Assembly (NCBI GenBank): GCA_949358305.1
Contig: OX442318.1
Location: forward strand, 12,320,517-12,384,516
Length of the DNA stretch: 64,000 nt
Direction: 5' to 3'
Origin: Strigamia acuminata
Lineage: Eukaryota > Arthropoda > Chilopoda > Geophilomorpha > Linotaeniidae
Each line of letters opens with the position of its first letter. Within the stretch, counting starts at the first letter, position 1. The notes beneath the pieces are model-generated. The model was not told the DNA's origin. It made no database searches and worked only from the letters and a program-made list of their open reading frames with translations. Below, one piece after another: positions 1-13,636 of the stretch. The position numbers were made by a program, and so were the translations under genes.

Positions 1-1040
1 ATTTAGGAATAAGTCAAGAATGATTTCCAGTGGGAATTCATCCTCAAAGGTTGACCATCTGGGAGTTTTTTCCACGTAGTCATCGTGAGATAGGGTTTAA
101 AGCCCGAAATTATTTTGGCCAGTGCGAAGATTAAGTTGTATTGCGAGCGAAATCTTGGCAGCATTCGCTTCGAGCACGAACCTATTCCACTATATCCATC
201 ATGTTTTTCTTTCCAATTCCATCTTCCAATTTCTTTACCGTACAAAACTACATGTTGTTTCAAGAAAAATTTTAGCTGATGAATAAATAAAATCCAATAT
301 GGTGAAACTGTCTCCCGATATTAAGCAAATAAATTAATTATTCTTTTGAATAAATAATTTCTTCCCTACAACACTTTCTGTTGTTTCCTCGCGCTTGATA
401 GCCATTAAAACAAACAACACTTCGCTGCAAAGCTTCTCTGAAACTGCGGAACTTTGTTTACAGCACGCACCAATCACCATAGACGCTTGTTCATTGCGCA
501 TGCGTGCTCTCCATTTGCATTTATTAACAAAATTCTTCTGCTGCAAGTTCTTAAATGAAATAGCCTGGTATTCGTGTTTCAAAACTTCACTTAGAGCGAT
601 GCAGGAGGCATCCATTTTGAATGAGGCCGCCTGCACTCTCAAAACTTTACTCCGGGTAATCCAAGTCCAATAAATGACCAAAGTCGAGCTTATTTAAGGA
701 GAAACATAAAGGTTTTTATTTCCTCTTGGAGAAGAAAACTGTGTCCAAGAAATAGTGCCACTTGTATAAAAATCAGAAATATATGCAACAAAAAACTCAA
801 TGGAACGACCGCTCACTAAAAACTAGCTGCAGTAAAAATACATCAAAGTGACCAACAAAAACCCACACGGCATTCAGGACCAGATTAGGACCTTCCAGGG
901 TTCTAAGCACTAAAGATATATTGGTGCCCCTTCAATACTTAAGAACCCCTTGCCCTCTTCGACAAACTCGACACCGAAAGTTTCTCTCCCGCCCAATCAA
1001 GAAACACACACTACGTTTGAAAAGAACGGTTTAATTTTAA
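1..1040. other. Unassigned AT-rich DNA
   Basis: No gene is recognised here. Short open frames lie on both strands around 334-681, but they overlap each other in antisense, have no recognisable domain and look like chance frames. A GC-richer patch around 470-520 contains the CpG-bearing motif GCGCATGCGTGC. Confidence 0.5.
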
Positions 1041-1290
1041 GTGGGGTCCGGTTACTATTGAAAATTTTTATTGAGGTCCGGATACTATTGAAAATTTTTA
1101 TTGAGGTCCGGATACTATTGAAAATTTTTATTGAGGTCCGGATACTATTGAAAATTTTTATTGAGGTCCGGATACTATTGAAAATTTTTATTGAGGTCCG
1201 GATACTATTGAAAATTTTTATTGAGGTCCGGATACTATTGAAAATTTTTATTGAGGTCCGGATACTATTGAAAATTTTTATTGAGGTCCA
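1041..1290. repeat. 30-bp minisatellite, 8 copies
   Basis: Eight head-to-tail 30-bp units run from 1051 to 1290, each containing GAGGTCCGGATACTATTG followed by AAAATTTTTATT. A divergent 10-bp partial unit precedes them at 1041. The first unit reads GTTACT where the others read GATACT; the middle units appear identical, pointing to recent expansion. Because 30 is a multiple of three and the unit lacks stops, long frames with a 10-residue period open on both strands. These are not evidence of a gene. Confidence 0.95.
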
Positions 1291-3180
1291 GAAAAAAACA
1301 CTTAAAAACCTTACTATAAACCTAAGAAAACAGAAAAAAAAACACCTAAAAACCAAATAAACCTCCCAATAAACACACGACCCAAAAAATACCAATACCA
1401 AAGGCCTTTCGACCGTTGCCGGTCATTTTCAGTGGTTACTAATGAACCTTACTCTTGTTTCCCTCTTTTATATACATTTCTCGACTCTTCCTCAAAGTTT
1501 TTCCCATTGAAAACAGATGTCTCATGTACTAACAATGGGGCATCCAAGCTTGCCTGCATTAGAAACCCTGAAACGTCCAAGCCACCTATGTAAAAAGATG
1601 AGAAAAAGTTTTGTCCATGTGCAGTGTATGGATTACTTTATTTGTATTGCCATCAGGGTGCATTCTTTTCTATCCTCTTTTGTTTTCTGTTTCATCTTGT
1701 CATCACTTTGTGTGTCCTAGATTGGAGATTCATTTTCACAGCTACAGACAATCTTATTGCAATCTCCCAAGTACATGATGACATTTTTTCCCCTTCCTTT
1801 ATATATGTTTTTTTCCCCTGTCTTGCTTTTCTCTCAAACCATTTGGTCGAATTGACTTTTTCTGATAGAAACCATAAAAAAAATCGAATTAAATTTTTTT
1901 TTCCAAAAAAAAAAAAAAAAAAAAAAAATTGCTCAACAAACATCAATTTTATTACAATCATTTTTTAAAAGTAAATGTTAAGCAAAATCTACCTCCCCCC
2001 TCCCAAAAAAAAACGATTTTTTTCTTCTTTTCCGACAACCCTACCCACCCCTATTTTCTTTGCCTTCCCTCAGCGGATTCGATTATTGGTCTTGCCGTTT
2101 GTGTATCAAGCTGCAGATATATTGCTCACACCTGCCTTTGGTAAAAGTAAACATACCCATATCTTTTCTTGAACTTTTTTTTAAAGTAGAAACAACCCTA
2201 TCAATTTAAGGTTTTCGTTTAAATAGACTGTCGAAGTCTACCGTTCGCTTTCGGTTAATCTGTTTTCCGAAAGCATTAGTCTGAGTTAATGTAACTTAAG
2301 AATGATTTTGGTTTTGAGTGCAGCAAAACAGCCAATAGTTGCATACAAACTTGCTAAAATTGAATTTTAAAAAAAGAAACACAAATTGAAACTGAAACTT
2401 TCTTCTGTTTGTGTTGGTCTTTGTATTCACAACAATTGCCTTGGGAGAAAAAGATGAAAGCATTCTTCAATCTTCTATCAGGGCTGCTTAATGACTATAT
2501 TGTTTGCTTGACAATGCCATCAGTAAGTTTTGCTGTGCAACAATACTAAAGAAATAAAATAAATCATTTAGAGACATTTCTTTTTTAGTTGGCAGTTAGA
2601 ACTAAGACATACGTGTCCATCGACTTTGATGTCGACCTATAACTTTTGTTCTTGATTAATGAAACATTCCTCATAAATACTTTCACAGTAGTCCATCTTC
2701 CAACGGTCCAAGAATTTCGCCTCTAGCGCAGCAATACAAATTGCTAAAAGCTCTTACAAACTAACTGAAACTACTATATTTGCAAATTACTAGAATACTT
2801 TGTGACAATGAAAACATAAACTTCACTATCCACAAAAAAATTCTCTCCCCCAATAACAGCAAATGGATAACAAATATCCCAAATGGATAAATAAATCCAG
2901 GTAACAACAGTTATGTTCTATTCCTGCTCTAAACAAGTTCATTTCCTACTGTATAGATAATGATGATTAGCGAAATGTAGATTTTGGGAAAAAAGCAAAA
3001 CTCAAGAAAAGCTATTCTTATCAATGGGCCCAACACTGTGTGCAATAATGTGAAATACAACTTCTAAACAATAGAACAGGCCTTATTGTAATCCTGTTTG
3101 CTGTATGTTGATTCACTATAATGCTGTCCTCACATTGAATCCTGATTTAATCATAACCACGTCTGAAAATTTCAAAAATA
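1291..3180. other. Unassigned DNA with poly-A tract
   Basis: No gene is recognised. A long A-run lies at about 1905-1928, with C/T-rich and A-rich runs nearby at 1990-2030. The small frames at 1517-2172 are low-complexity, rich in F, S and K, and not credible as proteins. Confidence 0.5.
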
Positions 3181-3346
3181 CAGTCGAACCTCGTTAAAAC
3201 GAATTTTTGTTACAACAAATACTTAAAAATGGCTTGGTTGGCCATAAAACACCACGTTAAAAAATTTAGATACAATACAACGAACATTCTATATAACGAA
3301 CCAATTTCTTGGGTCCCTTGTGATTCGTTATAACGAGGCTCAACTG
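3181..3346. mobile_element. Pogo-like Tc1/mariner MITE, 166 bp
   Basis: The element begins CAGTCGAACCTCGTTA and ends with the near inverse TAACGAGGCTCAACTG, with the dinucleotide TA immediately outside both ends (3179-3180 and 3347-3348). The terminal CAG and the TA target are typical of the pogo branch of Tc1/mariner. It has no coding capacity, so it would depend on a transposase encoded elsewhere. Its uninterrupted interior shows the empty form of the copy that hosts the retrotransposon at 43653-56365. Confidence 0.85.
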
Positions 3347-6300
3347 TATACACTAAAGCGCTTTTCCTTCAGTCCTTGTAGATTTAATTTTTGTGCAACC
3401 AAATAGGTACACATCTTCAAACCTTCTCGCTCTAAGGGTTAAACAATGAGTCGATATTTAATCGATATTGATAGCAATCTTCATCGACATGACGGATTTA
3501 AACCGATACGAGCGACATTAATGAAATTAAGGTTTAATTTCCACAGTAAACTGAACTTTTACACATGCTCACTTATCGTTCATTTCACTTAACGGCTTTA
3601 AGTGAGTGTCAGCTTCACACAGAAAAATTGCAATCAAATCGATGTAAATATAACATTTTGTACCCTTGAATAATTAAAAACAGTCTCTAATTTAAACCAA
3701 ACACTTGATTAAACCAGCAGCCCAATCTTGTCATCACCACAATTAATCACATTTTTTTATTTCTTAAAAAAAATATATATATAAAAATAAAAATAAAAAT
3801 ATATATAAATTGACAAATTTCATTTCATTTCCTGACAACAGTAGGAAATGTTCCAGCAGATTGCTTCCTTTTTCTTTACAGATCTTTATTTTTCTTTTTA
3901 CCTTTTTATTTATTTATTTATTTATAAATATATATTTTTTTTTCTTCTATTTTCTGTCCTCAATTTATATTTTGTAATTTTTTCTCGTTGCCACGAAAAG
4001 ATGGCACTTGAATTTTGTAAACCTTCCCCCTCGTATTAATTCCAGGTTGAATAAAACATGCTGACGCCAGACACACACAAACACACACATAATATTGATT
4101 ATCAATTATAGCAGGTGGTGTACACGTGAATTCAGCTTGTTGTGCAGGTTAGGTTGGGTCTACCAATTAAAGTTTCATTTCATGAAACGGGAGGAGGACA
4201 CCCGTCACAAACAGCTGCTGCATCACGTCACAATATGTGTAAAAGACGGACAGAGAGGGTCTAGCAAATAAGACATCTCATGTCCATTCCACACGCCCTT
4301 TTGACACGCATATTAAACCATTTTTATGGAATGCTTTTCCTTCGTGTTTACTACATTAATGTCGGACCATCGTGCACACTATGCGCTTACAAATGGAATT
4401 TATGAAGTTGCCTACCTTTTTGCTCAAATTATGTGAGTGTGTACGCGTTATGGACGGCTGGTAGCGCCGCGCAAAGCGATAAAAACTCGGAAAACCTGAA
4501 TCCTGTTTCGGAGATCTCTAAAACCCTCGAACTAAAAAAAAAACGGAAAAATCTTGCTGGAAATTTAAAATTTATCTATTTTTTTTTTTAGTGTGTTGAA
4601 AATATTGCTAGTGATTTATTTTTATTCAATTCTGTGCAAAATTATCGATAATTCTCTGCGATTGTGCACACAATTGAATTTTGTCGGTTCATGATTAATT
4701 TACCATGTTTACATATACTCAGTTGTCCATTTTATTTATCCGGATAACAGGAATTAATTTTCTGGTAAACATGACGTCACATGAATTACCCATAATGCAT
4801 TTTGATTATCTGGATCAACAAAATGGGTGTCGATCTATTTCAGCCCCTAAACAAATCAAATTCAGACCCAAAAATCGTGTTTTTAGCTCATTTCACATCG
4901 ATTTCGGTACTAAGTGTCGTTAATACGACGATCCAACGATATTCCAATCGAAGTATTCAATTTTCGCGTGCACTTTTGCCAGATTAAAGTGCAATTCTCA
5001 AATAAAAACACACAAACTGATCATTTTAAAGTGGGCGATATGCGTGACGCGCGATATTTGAAATCTTTCTGTCGCGAGTCGTAAATGGAGACCGATGTAC
5101 GCGTGTCAGCTAACTTTAATCAAGTGTCGCTCCCGACATAATACACACGTGACCGCGCCCCCTCCGCCGAACACCACACTTCCATTGTTTTTGATGCTGT
5201 GACTAAATTGTAAATTTTTTTTGGAATTCTTGATTAGTGGAAACGTGATCCCCTGGTCCCCCTCTATACCCCCTATTCCCCTACCCTGCATGAACATGGT
5301 AATTACAAACTTTTATTAAAAATGTAACTTTCTTTGATTTCTGTAAAAAAAAAAAAAAAAAAGTAAAGAAAAATTTTGAACTGTCACTAAGAATTTGCAG
5401 CAAGCCAAGAAGTTTAATCACCGCCTGCACTTGACTTGTTATTCACCAAATACCAATCTCCAATAACCCCGACTGAAGCCAAACCAACATTTCAATTCAT
5501 CACCAAAAACCCAACAAAAGCATTCGGCGGAAAATCGATGAACTTATTTACCTCGCAAACAGTAGCATAACTTTTGCAATAAACATTCAATAGATAATCA
5601 CTTAGAAATGCAGGCACAAACTCGCATTCAATTGGCCGGCATAAACAAGGCAACCTTATCAATTTCAGATCAGTTGTTTACTGGGAGGTTCGTTGCTTTA
5701 TTCAATTTATGATAGGTATTCAAAGTGTAAATGGTGGCATTGAACCAAACGAGCCAGTTTTGTATGCACCAAGTCGAATGCATGCGTGCTTGCGTGTGTA
5801 TGACATAGAATTTTAGTGTCTATCTGCAAAATTGTTGTTTGGTCATCCACGTAGGCAAAAGGAATAAATCGTGGTGGAAAAGTGCACTTTCTATGGCTCC
5901 TTTTGTGTCAGTTTCAGAATCGTGTAAAAGAGGAGCGGCCGAGAGAATACAGTAGTTGAAGTTGTGTTGCTGCAATGTTCATTTATCACCAGTGAAACAT
6001 TTATGGGTTTGTTGACAAGTTAGGTTGACAGGGAACAAATACTGCTGTCAATTTGAGCTGTTACAATTGAGCATCTTACTCTATTGTGACTTATTAAAGC
6101 GCTCCTTGCAGCGCCTTTTAATTTTAATGTTGCAATTGGGAGTTTTTGCAGCATAACTTACAAGTGCTGCAGCGCAGCCAATTTTTTTCTCTTCCTTAAT
6201 CTTCTCCTTCTACTGCTTCTTTTATTATTTATACGGTTGCCATCAAGTATGCACCACAGCGCCACTCTTTCATACTTATTCTGCACAATTTTCATCGCCT

Positions 6301-9300
6301 GAATTTTTCTTCGGCGACTCCGAACCGACGGCGTTTCGCGGTGTAGTTTGCGGAGAGTAATTGGAACACCGGTGTTTATGTTCACTCGCTAGACGCATTC
6401 GAAAAGTCATTTGGACTAAACAACATTTTTAAACTTTAAAATTCCCATTTTGTCTTTACGTTTCTTCGATGTATCAAGAAAAAAAATGGCTGCTGGTTGA
6501 CTTATTCGTCTGAAATGACGTCTTCAAAAAGTTAGTCAATTATTTTTATAATTTTCTGCTTCAAAGTAGTTTTGAGAATTCAAAATAATTATGTTGGATT
6601 TTGGGCCTGAAATTTGAATTTTTTTAATTTTTTGCAGATTATTACTAAAATCTGGGAAAATTTATAGAAATTTAAGCCAATTTCTTTAATTTTGGACATC
6701 TAAAAATGCTTTTTATGCATGTTTAAGTGTTATTATTGAAGAGTCACACGGTGGAATAAATGGGTGAGACCAGGAGTAAACATTTCACACGGAGCGTTTA
6801 TTTTACCTCGTAATACGCCGCCATCTTTGAACATGAATGACGTAACAATAAGCAAACACACATAAAGAAAACCAAAAAGGACACCAGATGGTGCCACATA
6901 CACTCATAACATAATACACATCAACAAGAATATTACGGTACTATATAACATAATATTATAAATACTCAACATTAAGCTTAGGCTCAAAAAATTTCAAAAA
7001 ATTCGCCCTCACTTAAACCGGCATGCATCTGCAGGAAGCCATCTTTTTAGTTCAGTTGACTATTTAGTACGTTCAATAAACAACTTTTGCTACCAAACTG
7101 TAAATACAATTGTGGGTCTTCTTACTGTTACATTTTTCTGCCTGTCCATGTATTGTCCTTTGGGTCTTGTCATTTGTAATGTGATGTGACAACATGATTG
7201 CATTTTATTGACTAGCACTAGGAGTGCTATTGCAGTGTTTTCTTCCCATAATGCATCTTAATTCTGCTTTACTGGCACTATTGCACAAGTTTGAGTTATT
7301 TGAAGTGTAATAGCTAAATATATGTTTAATATGATGTCAAAAAAGAAAACAATCCTACACCATTGAATACCAATACTTTTAAGTCTTTCTGCCGTTCTAA
7401 ACATGGTACATTTTTGATTAAATTCTAAAAATTGCAAAGGCAAAAGCAAAACTTCATCAATATTTGATCATTATACGTCCACTTGTATTGAATCATGTCA
7501 TATTATCAACTCATTTCACATCTTGGGATGAATTTGGCACATTACAGACCCCATAAAGATGCAGTATAACCTGATATTTGTTGCAGTTGGTTGCTATGCC
7601 CAGAATTTCATCAATTTGTTACAAATTTTTATTCTTATTTTCATTTCAATGAAAAAATCTTGCTTTTTTTTGCATTTCTCCAACAATTTCAAAACCACAT
7701 TCTATTGTTTGTTTTTAATTATGCAAAAATCAACAATAGTCACATGACCAAAAATTCTGTATCTGGTAATTAAAACATCCCAAAAACAGCAAAGCCGCGG
7801 GGAAAGCCGAGCGAGCCGGTCCACGAAAGCAAAAAAAAAACAACAAAAAACAACCACACAGCTTGCCAAAAAAAACAACACTGAAAACTTTATGATTTCT
7901 AAAGAAGAAAAAAAAAATACCTATTATTTAATTATTTTTTATTTTGTTCAAAAAAAAAAAAATTATAAATTGGGCAATTAAGTTTTGTGATTTCCTCTCT
8001 CCTTGGCAATGCATTTAAAAATCATAAAGAATTCATACAAGAAGGGAGAGATTTTTAAAAGCTAGCAAATTTTTATGGTCTACTCCTTTTAGCTTTGCAA
8101 ATTATTTCTTAGCATAACAACCAGCCATTCTCCCCAAAGAGCAGTCATGAAACTTTGATGGGCAAGTTTGATCGGTCACAAAATGATGGTTAAATTAATG
8201 CTTTTATCATACTAAAGACTTGTTCTTGTAAATCTCCCATTTGATAAGATTGTTCTATTCATCTTTATTCACTTGAAGGAATAAAAAAATTATAAAAAAA
8301 AAAAATTATAAAAAAAAAATTATATTTTTTAATGTTTTTGTTGTGTCCTGATGTTTTTCCTACAGGGATGCTTGGTCAATAGAATTTTCTAGACCGGAGT
8401 GGTGCATTAGCCAATGGCAAGTTTCCTTATGTAGGCACCAATTCTCAAGGGTAATGTTTGAATAATGGAGAAATGACATAATTCTATCTTTTATTTATAC
8501 TGAAATTATTTCAATGTAAAGAAAATTGCATTAGAATTTCAGAAATGGAATATTTACATTTGCTTGCAACGCTCTAAGTGGTTTTATGGTTAATAAACAG
8601 GTAGGAGAGGAGTGCTTCTTAATGCCTGACATTTACAACAAATTAGTATAATGTAATTATGTGCTGTAAAAGTTTGTCTAATTTGCAATATATGCATGGA
8701 AAAAGTCTATCTCATACAATTGAATTTTCTTTTCATTGTGATACACCAATGGCCACAAATGCACTTTCCTTGTCAATCTAAAAACCATTTTCGACAAAAA
8801 AATATTTAAAAAAAATATTTCCACCACTTCCAGACTTCAAACTCAAGTTTGCATGATCTAACTTTACCTAAATTTAATTCCCAAAAACTAATTTACATGT
8901 ACAATTGTTTTTTTTTTATAAAGTTGTCCCATCTGACACAAATCTTGCAAGTTGATGGACATCACTGAAACTCAATATGCCATTGATGGACATCTTAAAC
9001 TTCTAGTTCCAAAATGTCCACAATAAAAAATATATCTCACAAAAAGTCAGATACTTTGAAAACAACTGCAAGAAATCATCAAAACATTGTCCCACCACAA
9101 TTGCAAAACATTTAATTGAAAACACAATTAATTAGCAAATATAGCCATCCTAATCACTAAATATAATTAATATAAAATCTGAACCATCGCAGTCGCACGC
9201 ACTTTGTATAGGATTCAAGCTCACGGCCCTAAGTGCACCATTAACGAAGCAACCAATACCAGTTTGTGGTTGCTTATCTACTTGTTGATCGAGTCAGCAT

Positions 9301-9597
9301 CGCTGCTGTGATGTCCTCAACGACACCTCATCTACTGGCTGATAAGCACGTGCCAACACCCTGCTAACTCGCGCAAGAGATCAACATCTATCTCTATCAA
9401 CCATGTGTCTGTCCACAAATCCCCAAAGATGTGCATGATGTCAATCTTTTTACTCTGTTTCGATTATACATTTGAGAATTAATTTAAAGTTTTTTGTAAT
9501 GTTCGCTAATTCTCATTCACACGTGTTAATGACACGTTGTTTCTTAGCAAAGTCGAATACAAAACGACCGAATAGTTTATTTCTCCGAACAAAAGTT
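3347..9597. other. Long unassigned non-coding stretch
   Basis: I see no gene, RNA gene or bounded mobile element. Local features are a TTTA microsatellite near 3900-3920, an AC-rich run at 4070-4090, A-runs at 5343-5363 and 7910-7965, and A/T-rich repeats near 8280-8330. CpG-bearing patches occur near 4440-4500 and 5030-5170. All open frames are under 80 codons and lack recognisable domains. Confidence 0.5.
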
Positions 9598-9930
9598 GCA
9601 TCACTCGACAAATGTTTGTCAAATTTCGTTGAAATATATCCAAAAGTTGTCTAATTTTATTAAAATTTATCAAAAAATTGTCAAATTTCATTAAAATTTA
9701 TTCAAAAATCGTCAAATTTCATTGAAATTTATCAAAAAATAGTCAAATTTCGTCTAAATCTATCCAAAAATTGTCAAATTTCGTCTAAATCTATCCAAAA
9801 ATTGTCAAATTTCATCGAAATTTACCCAAAAATCATCAAATTCCATTGAATTTATCAAAAAATTGTCAAATTTCATTAAAATTTGTCAAAAAATTGTCAA
9901 ATTTCATTAAGATTTGTCAAAAAATTGTGT
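9598..9930. repeat. Degenerate ~31-bp tandem array
   Basis: Roughly ten copies of a unit close to ATTGTCAAATTTCATTAAAA followed by TTTATCAAAA run in tandem. Copies differ at several positions (CATT/CGTC, AATTTA/ATCTA), so the array is older than the minisatellite at 1041. It is non-coding. Confidence 0.8.
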
Positions 9931-11455
9931 AGATGGCGTAAATTAGAATTTTGGTCCCAAGCTCTACATGTCCAAACATTTCAAACAACTACAGCAAAGA
10001 CGAGCGGATCAAATATGTCATTTCTAAGTTGACGCCACAATCATCGCATAACAGCTTACGTGCACTTTATCATATTCCAACATCCGTCACGTCCATAACT
10101 AACCAAAAAGTGCTTAAAACCACACGATACAAGTGAAACTTCTCCACTTATTCCAAATTATCAAGTCGCCTGTGTTTATTTAGGTCCAAACCCACGCTAA
10201 CCAACAAAATCAAGAGTACGACACCAACCCTCACAGAATTGATACAATACAAGTATTCCACCATTTATGTTATTTCAGCCCAGTTATAGACGTCATTTCT
10301 TAAAAACGTTAAATCTACATTAGAAAGTTTGGTAAAATCGATGCTATTTCGACATTAGAAGGCTCTCATCCTTTCTCCACAAATAATATTACTTCAAGGA
10401 AACTTAGAAACTTCCACTGCAAGAAAATTGATTTCTCTTAAAGGAGACGCGCCAAAACAACCCAAAAGATGAAATAATAATAAAACATATAACAATATCA
10501 GGGGATTAATATTTCACGGGTTCCTCGAGAATGTTTCCGCCTAAAAATACCCATGTCGAAACCTTGTCTGTTAACGCAAGTAAATACTCAGCTTCCATCA
10601 TTCTGACAGCCGATCAGCAACTCGTATCCTACTAAAAACATTCTTTTCTTGAAGTAACAATGCACAAGACAGTATCGGGTGAAACGTGCCTTTCTAGAAG
10701 TGAATTTGACACTGGAGTGATGGTAATGTATATTTAATACAATTTCTAAGCTGCCTAAATACACCAATCACAGTCTACTTTTCAACTAACCCAGCCAATA
10801 AGATGTTAAAGGTGTTATGACGCTCCATCTTTTGTCTTCACTTTGTCGCGTCATGACATTAACGGTGTTAAAAATTTAATAAAAACAAAACAGATAATTT
10901 TTTCTTCCAAAGGCCTTTCAATATTGCGATCATCGTATTTATTAGACCACATGGGACGCTTTATGTAGAAGATAGGCCCTAGTTTCAGGCAGATCGTTTC
11001 CTCGGTAGGGTTTGGCGGAGTTCTCCGTTTGCCATTTGGCGGATTTAGGTATCGCTAGGCTCTAAGCTATAACAAATATTGGGCCTTTATAAGATAAGGC
11101 AAGTGTGGACACACCTTTCTTCTTGAAAATGACGGAAGAAAAATCAATTCTAACAATGCGGTCGAATAGGAAGTCGATGGCGAACTATCCATTGTGACCT
11201 TAAATTTGACTCGGAAGGTCATCCTCAAGGTCATCCGTTTTGTACTTTTTAAATGGCTGAAGATACAGCAAAATCTCCAATGACAAAGTTGTAGAGCGCC
11301 ATAGAATTAGCTGTGTCCAGACTCTTGGTTCACCGGATGTTGTAGATGCAACTCTTAATTTTGTATTTGTAAACAGTTAAAGTTACTTTGGATAATCGAT
11401 GGTACGGGACTTAAACTCGAAGCGGGCACACACGTTGGTGTACATGAGAACAGTA
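9931..11455. other. Unassigned DNA
   Basis: No gene is recognised. Around 10805-10870 a TTATGACGC / GCGTCATGA pair forms an imperfect inverted repeat, but I could not define element ends. Confidence 0.45.
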
Positions 11456-12031
11456 GGCGCATTCAAAAACTCTAAAACGGTCGTTTAAACCCGTTTCCAC
11501 GAACTTTTAAACAAAATTCTCGTTTAAAAGCTCGTGCAAACGGGTTTAAACGGACTGAAAATACACGACCTTTTTAGGTCGTTTAAATCTTCGTGCCACG
11601 AGAAAACTCGTGCAAATCGGGTATTGTTGGCAGCCATCTTGAATCTCCGTTAGATCGATCGCGATCGGAGATATAAGTACAATTTTGCAGCTGTTCTAAA
11701 TTTTTTTGTAGTGAATGACGATAATAATCATCACCATAGTAATAATTAGGGATTGAAACAATAGAAAAATGCGAGAGAAAAAAATCTCGAAATAAATACC
11801 GTATGCGACTTGAAATAAATACCCGTATGCGACTTGAAATAAATACCCGTATGCAACTTGCAGCGGGATATGACCTAGATCTTGATCTGGAATCCCAGAT
11901 CAAGTTTGGCAGTTAAACCAGAGTTAAACAATCGTTTATTTGCTAAATAAACGATTGCATTCAAAAACGAGGCTTTTCGTCTAAAAATTCGTGCGAGACG
12001 AAAATTTAGACGAGAAGTTATTGAATGCGCC
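11456..12031. mobile_element. GGCGCATTC-family MITE, full copy
   Basis: The copy begins GGCGCATTCAAAAA and ends in the inverse TTGAATGCGCC, with TA outside both ends. Long internal fold-back segments include GTTTAAACGGG-type motifs near 11480-11580 and AACGATTG near 11930-11960. The interior between these contains three near-tandem AATACCCGTATGCGACTTG-like units (11790-11860). It has no transposase frame. The same family recurs at 24005-24732, 32032-32389 and 40083-40433, and its end recurs at 17147. The superfamily is not certain. Confidence 0.75.
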
Positions 12032-12940
12032 TAGTGAATATTTTATTTAAACAGGATGTGTAAATACACTTTCCCCCACCTATATTTAACAATAGACTCA
12101 CCATACACATACTGGACCAAACATGGCGTCGTCCTTTTTAAATGCCAATTTCAACACTGGGTATATTTTTATTGCTCGTAAATTAAGCCTAATACAGATG
12201 CAAAACGGTGTCTATTGGAACCCACACAATTATACAGCTACACACCATAATTCAAATCAAACTTCTATACTTCTAAATAAACACTAGTAATGGCACATGC
12301 AAAAATGTACAAATGCTGAATAAACAATCCACTATTTTGTACACACGTGTGCATAATTCTGATTCTCTTTGGCAATGGGAATATAATTTTCGTCGTCGCC
12401 TGTTAACTCCACACACAACCTCCACAAACAAACCATGTTTACAAAAGATACACATCCGCGAGCCATTTTTAATTAGTACCGGATAAATACATTTCCTGCA
12501 GTCAAACAAATTTTAAGAATACAGTCAGCCAGCAACAATAATAATATATCCTTATTGATCTTGCCAACTTAAATTTAGAAATAAAAACAAAGCAGATACT
12601 TGTACAAGACATGAGCCATCAGCCATTTTATGAATTCTGGAAAAACATGGCCTCTTAAAAATGGCACTTGATTCTAGATTAGGGGATAAGGAGGATTGGT
12701 GACTGAACACAATAGCCTCGGAAAAAAATTGTCCACACCACATAAATCGATTACTAGAAAGCACGGTACAATTTCTCCAATAATCTTCGCCAGATGGTGG
12801 CAATGATAACATAACTGAGCATGCTCATTCAAGTTATCAGGATTTTGAAAATGTTCATTCAGGAGATCTGAGCATGTTCATTACAGACGGCCAAACATTG
12901 ATGCTTCACTGCAATGCCAATTAGTAAACCTTTCACTATA
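12032..12940. other. Unassigned DNA
   Basis: No gene is recognised. Two minus-strand frames (12273-12509, 12552-12812) have no homology that I can recognise. Confidence 0.45.
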
Positions 12941-13112
12941 CTCCAAACCGATACAACGATGTCCTAACTCCTATTGGTTAAGCCGTATCACTGGTGTAGT
13001 GGCATAATAAAGTAGTCCATAACACCAGAATTGTAATATAACTAGGCAAAACAACCAATAAAAAACTAAACCTTTGTTTACCTGCCGAAAGAAACCAACA
13101 AACTATGCTAAC
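12941..13112. mobile_element. CTCCAAACC-family MITE, left part
   Basis: Starts CTCCAAACCGATACAACG directly after TA, and is collinear with the full-length copy at 63371-63759 for about 170 bp (shared blocks include TAACTAGGCAAAACAACCAA and AAGAAACCAACAAACTATGC). The match stops exactly where the fold-back repeat at 13114 starts, and no right terminal repeat was found. The copy is therefore truncated or interrupted by that repeat. Confidence 0.75.
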
Positions 13113-13113
13113 C

Positions 13114-13636
13114 ACTATTTTTCGAAAAATCGTGGCGAGCACAACTGTTGACGAATCAAGTCATAACTATAACATGTTATAGTACGACACAATAATGCTT
13201 CAATGCTAAAGTTTCGTTTCGATTTGTCAACAGTTATGCTCGCCACAATTTTTCGAAAAATAGTTGTTGTCTACCCCTTTTACATAGCTCTATTACGCCT
13301 TTTTTTGAGGGCTTTGGAGACCAATACATCCAATTTAGAAAAGTTTCTTGGGATATAGACGGTCTCAAATCTGTTTAGTTTTTAATTTTATCTCATTCTG
13401 TTGACAAGTTATGAAAAATATTGTAAATAGTCACCTTTTGGAGTTTTTAATTTTTTTCTCTTCAACTATTCATTTTTTTTCAAAAAACTTTTAACGAAAT
13501 GATAGCTCTAACAATCCTCTAAATCCTCCTAAAACCATTTTTACTTATGAGAAATAGTTTCTGAGAAATTTCAAATATTAAAAGTTCCAAAAATAAGAAT
13601 ATGACATTTTTTTTGGCAAGGAGTTGTATGTAAACC
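13114..13636. repeat. Fold-back repeat, left member of inverted pair
   Basis: The left end carries a hairpin. TTTTTCGAAAAATCGTGGCG and GAGCACAACTGTTGACGA at 13117-13157 return inverted at about 13220-13262, and a perfect 18-bp palindrome centred on ACATGT sits inside the loop (13166-13183). A roughly 370-bp AT-rich body follows, to TTGGCAAGGAGTTGTA. The whole unit returns in reverse complement at 19448-19958 with few differences. It has no coding frame, and I cannot assign a transposon class. Confidence 0.8.

Noticed and set aside
950-1401. 136- and 134-codon frames on opposite strands
   Set aside because: Both are read-through of the 30-bp tandem array, whose unit happens to lack stops.
1904-1928. 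Poly-A tail of a retroposed gene
   Set aside because: A-runs are common in this window, and no gene-like sequence or target duplication accompanies this one.
9598-9930. CRISPR-like array
   Set aside because: Units are directly adjacent with no unique spacers. This is a eukaryotic tandem repeat.
13166-13183. Independent mobile palindrome like the one at 43817
   Set aside because: It has no flanking duplication and is a fixed part of the fold-back repeat, since it is also present in the partner at 19448-19958.
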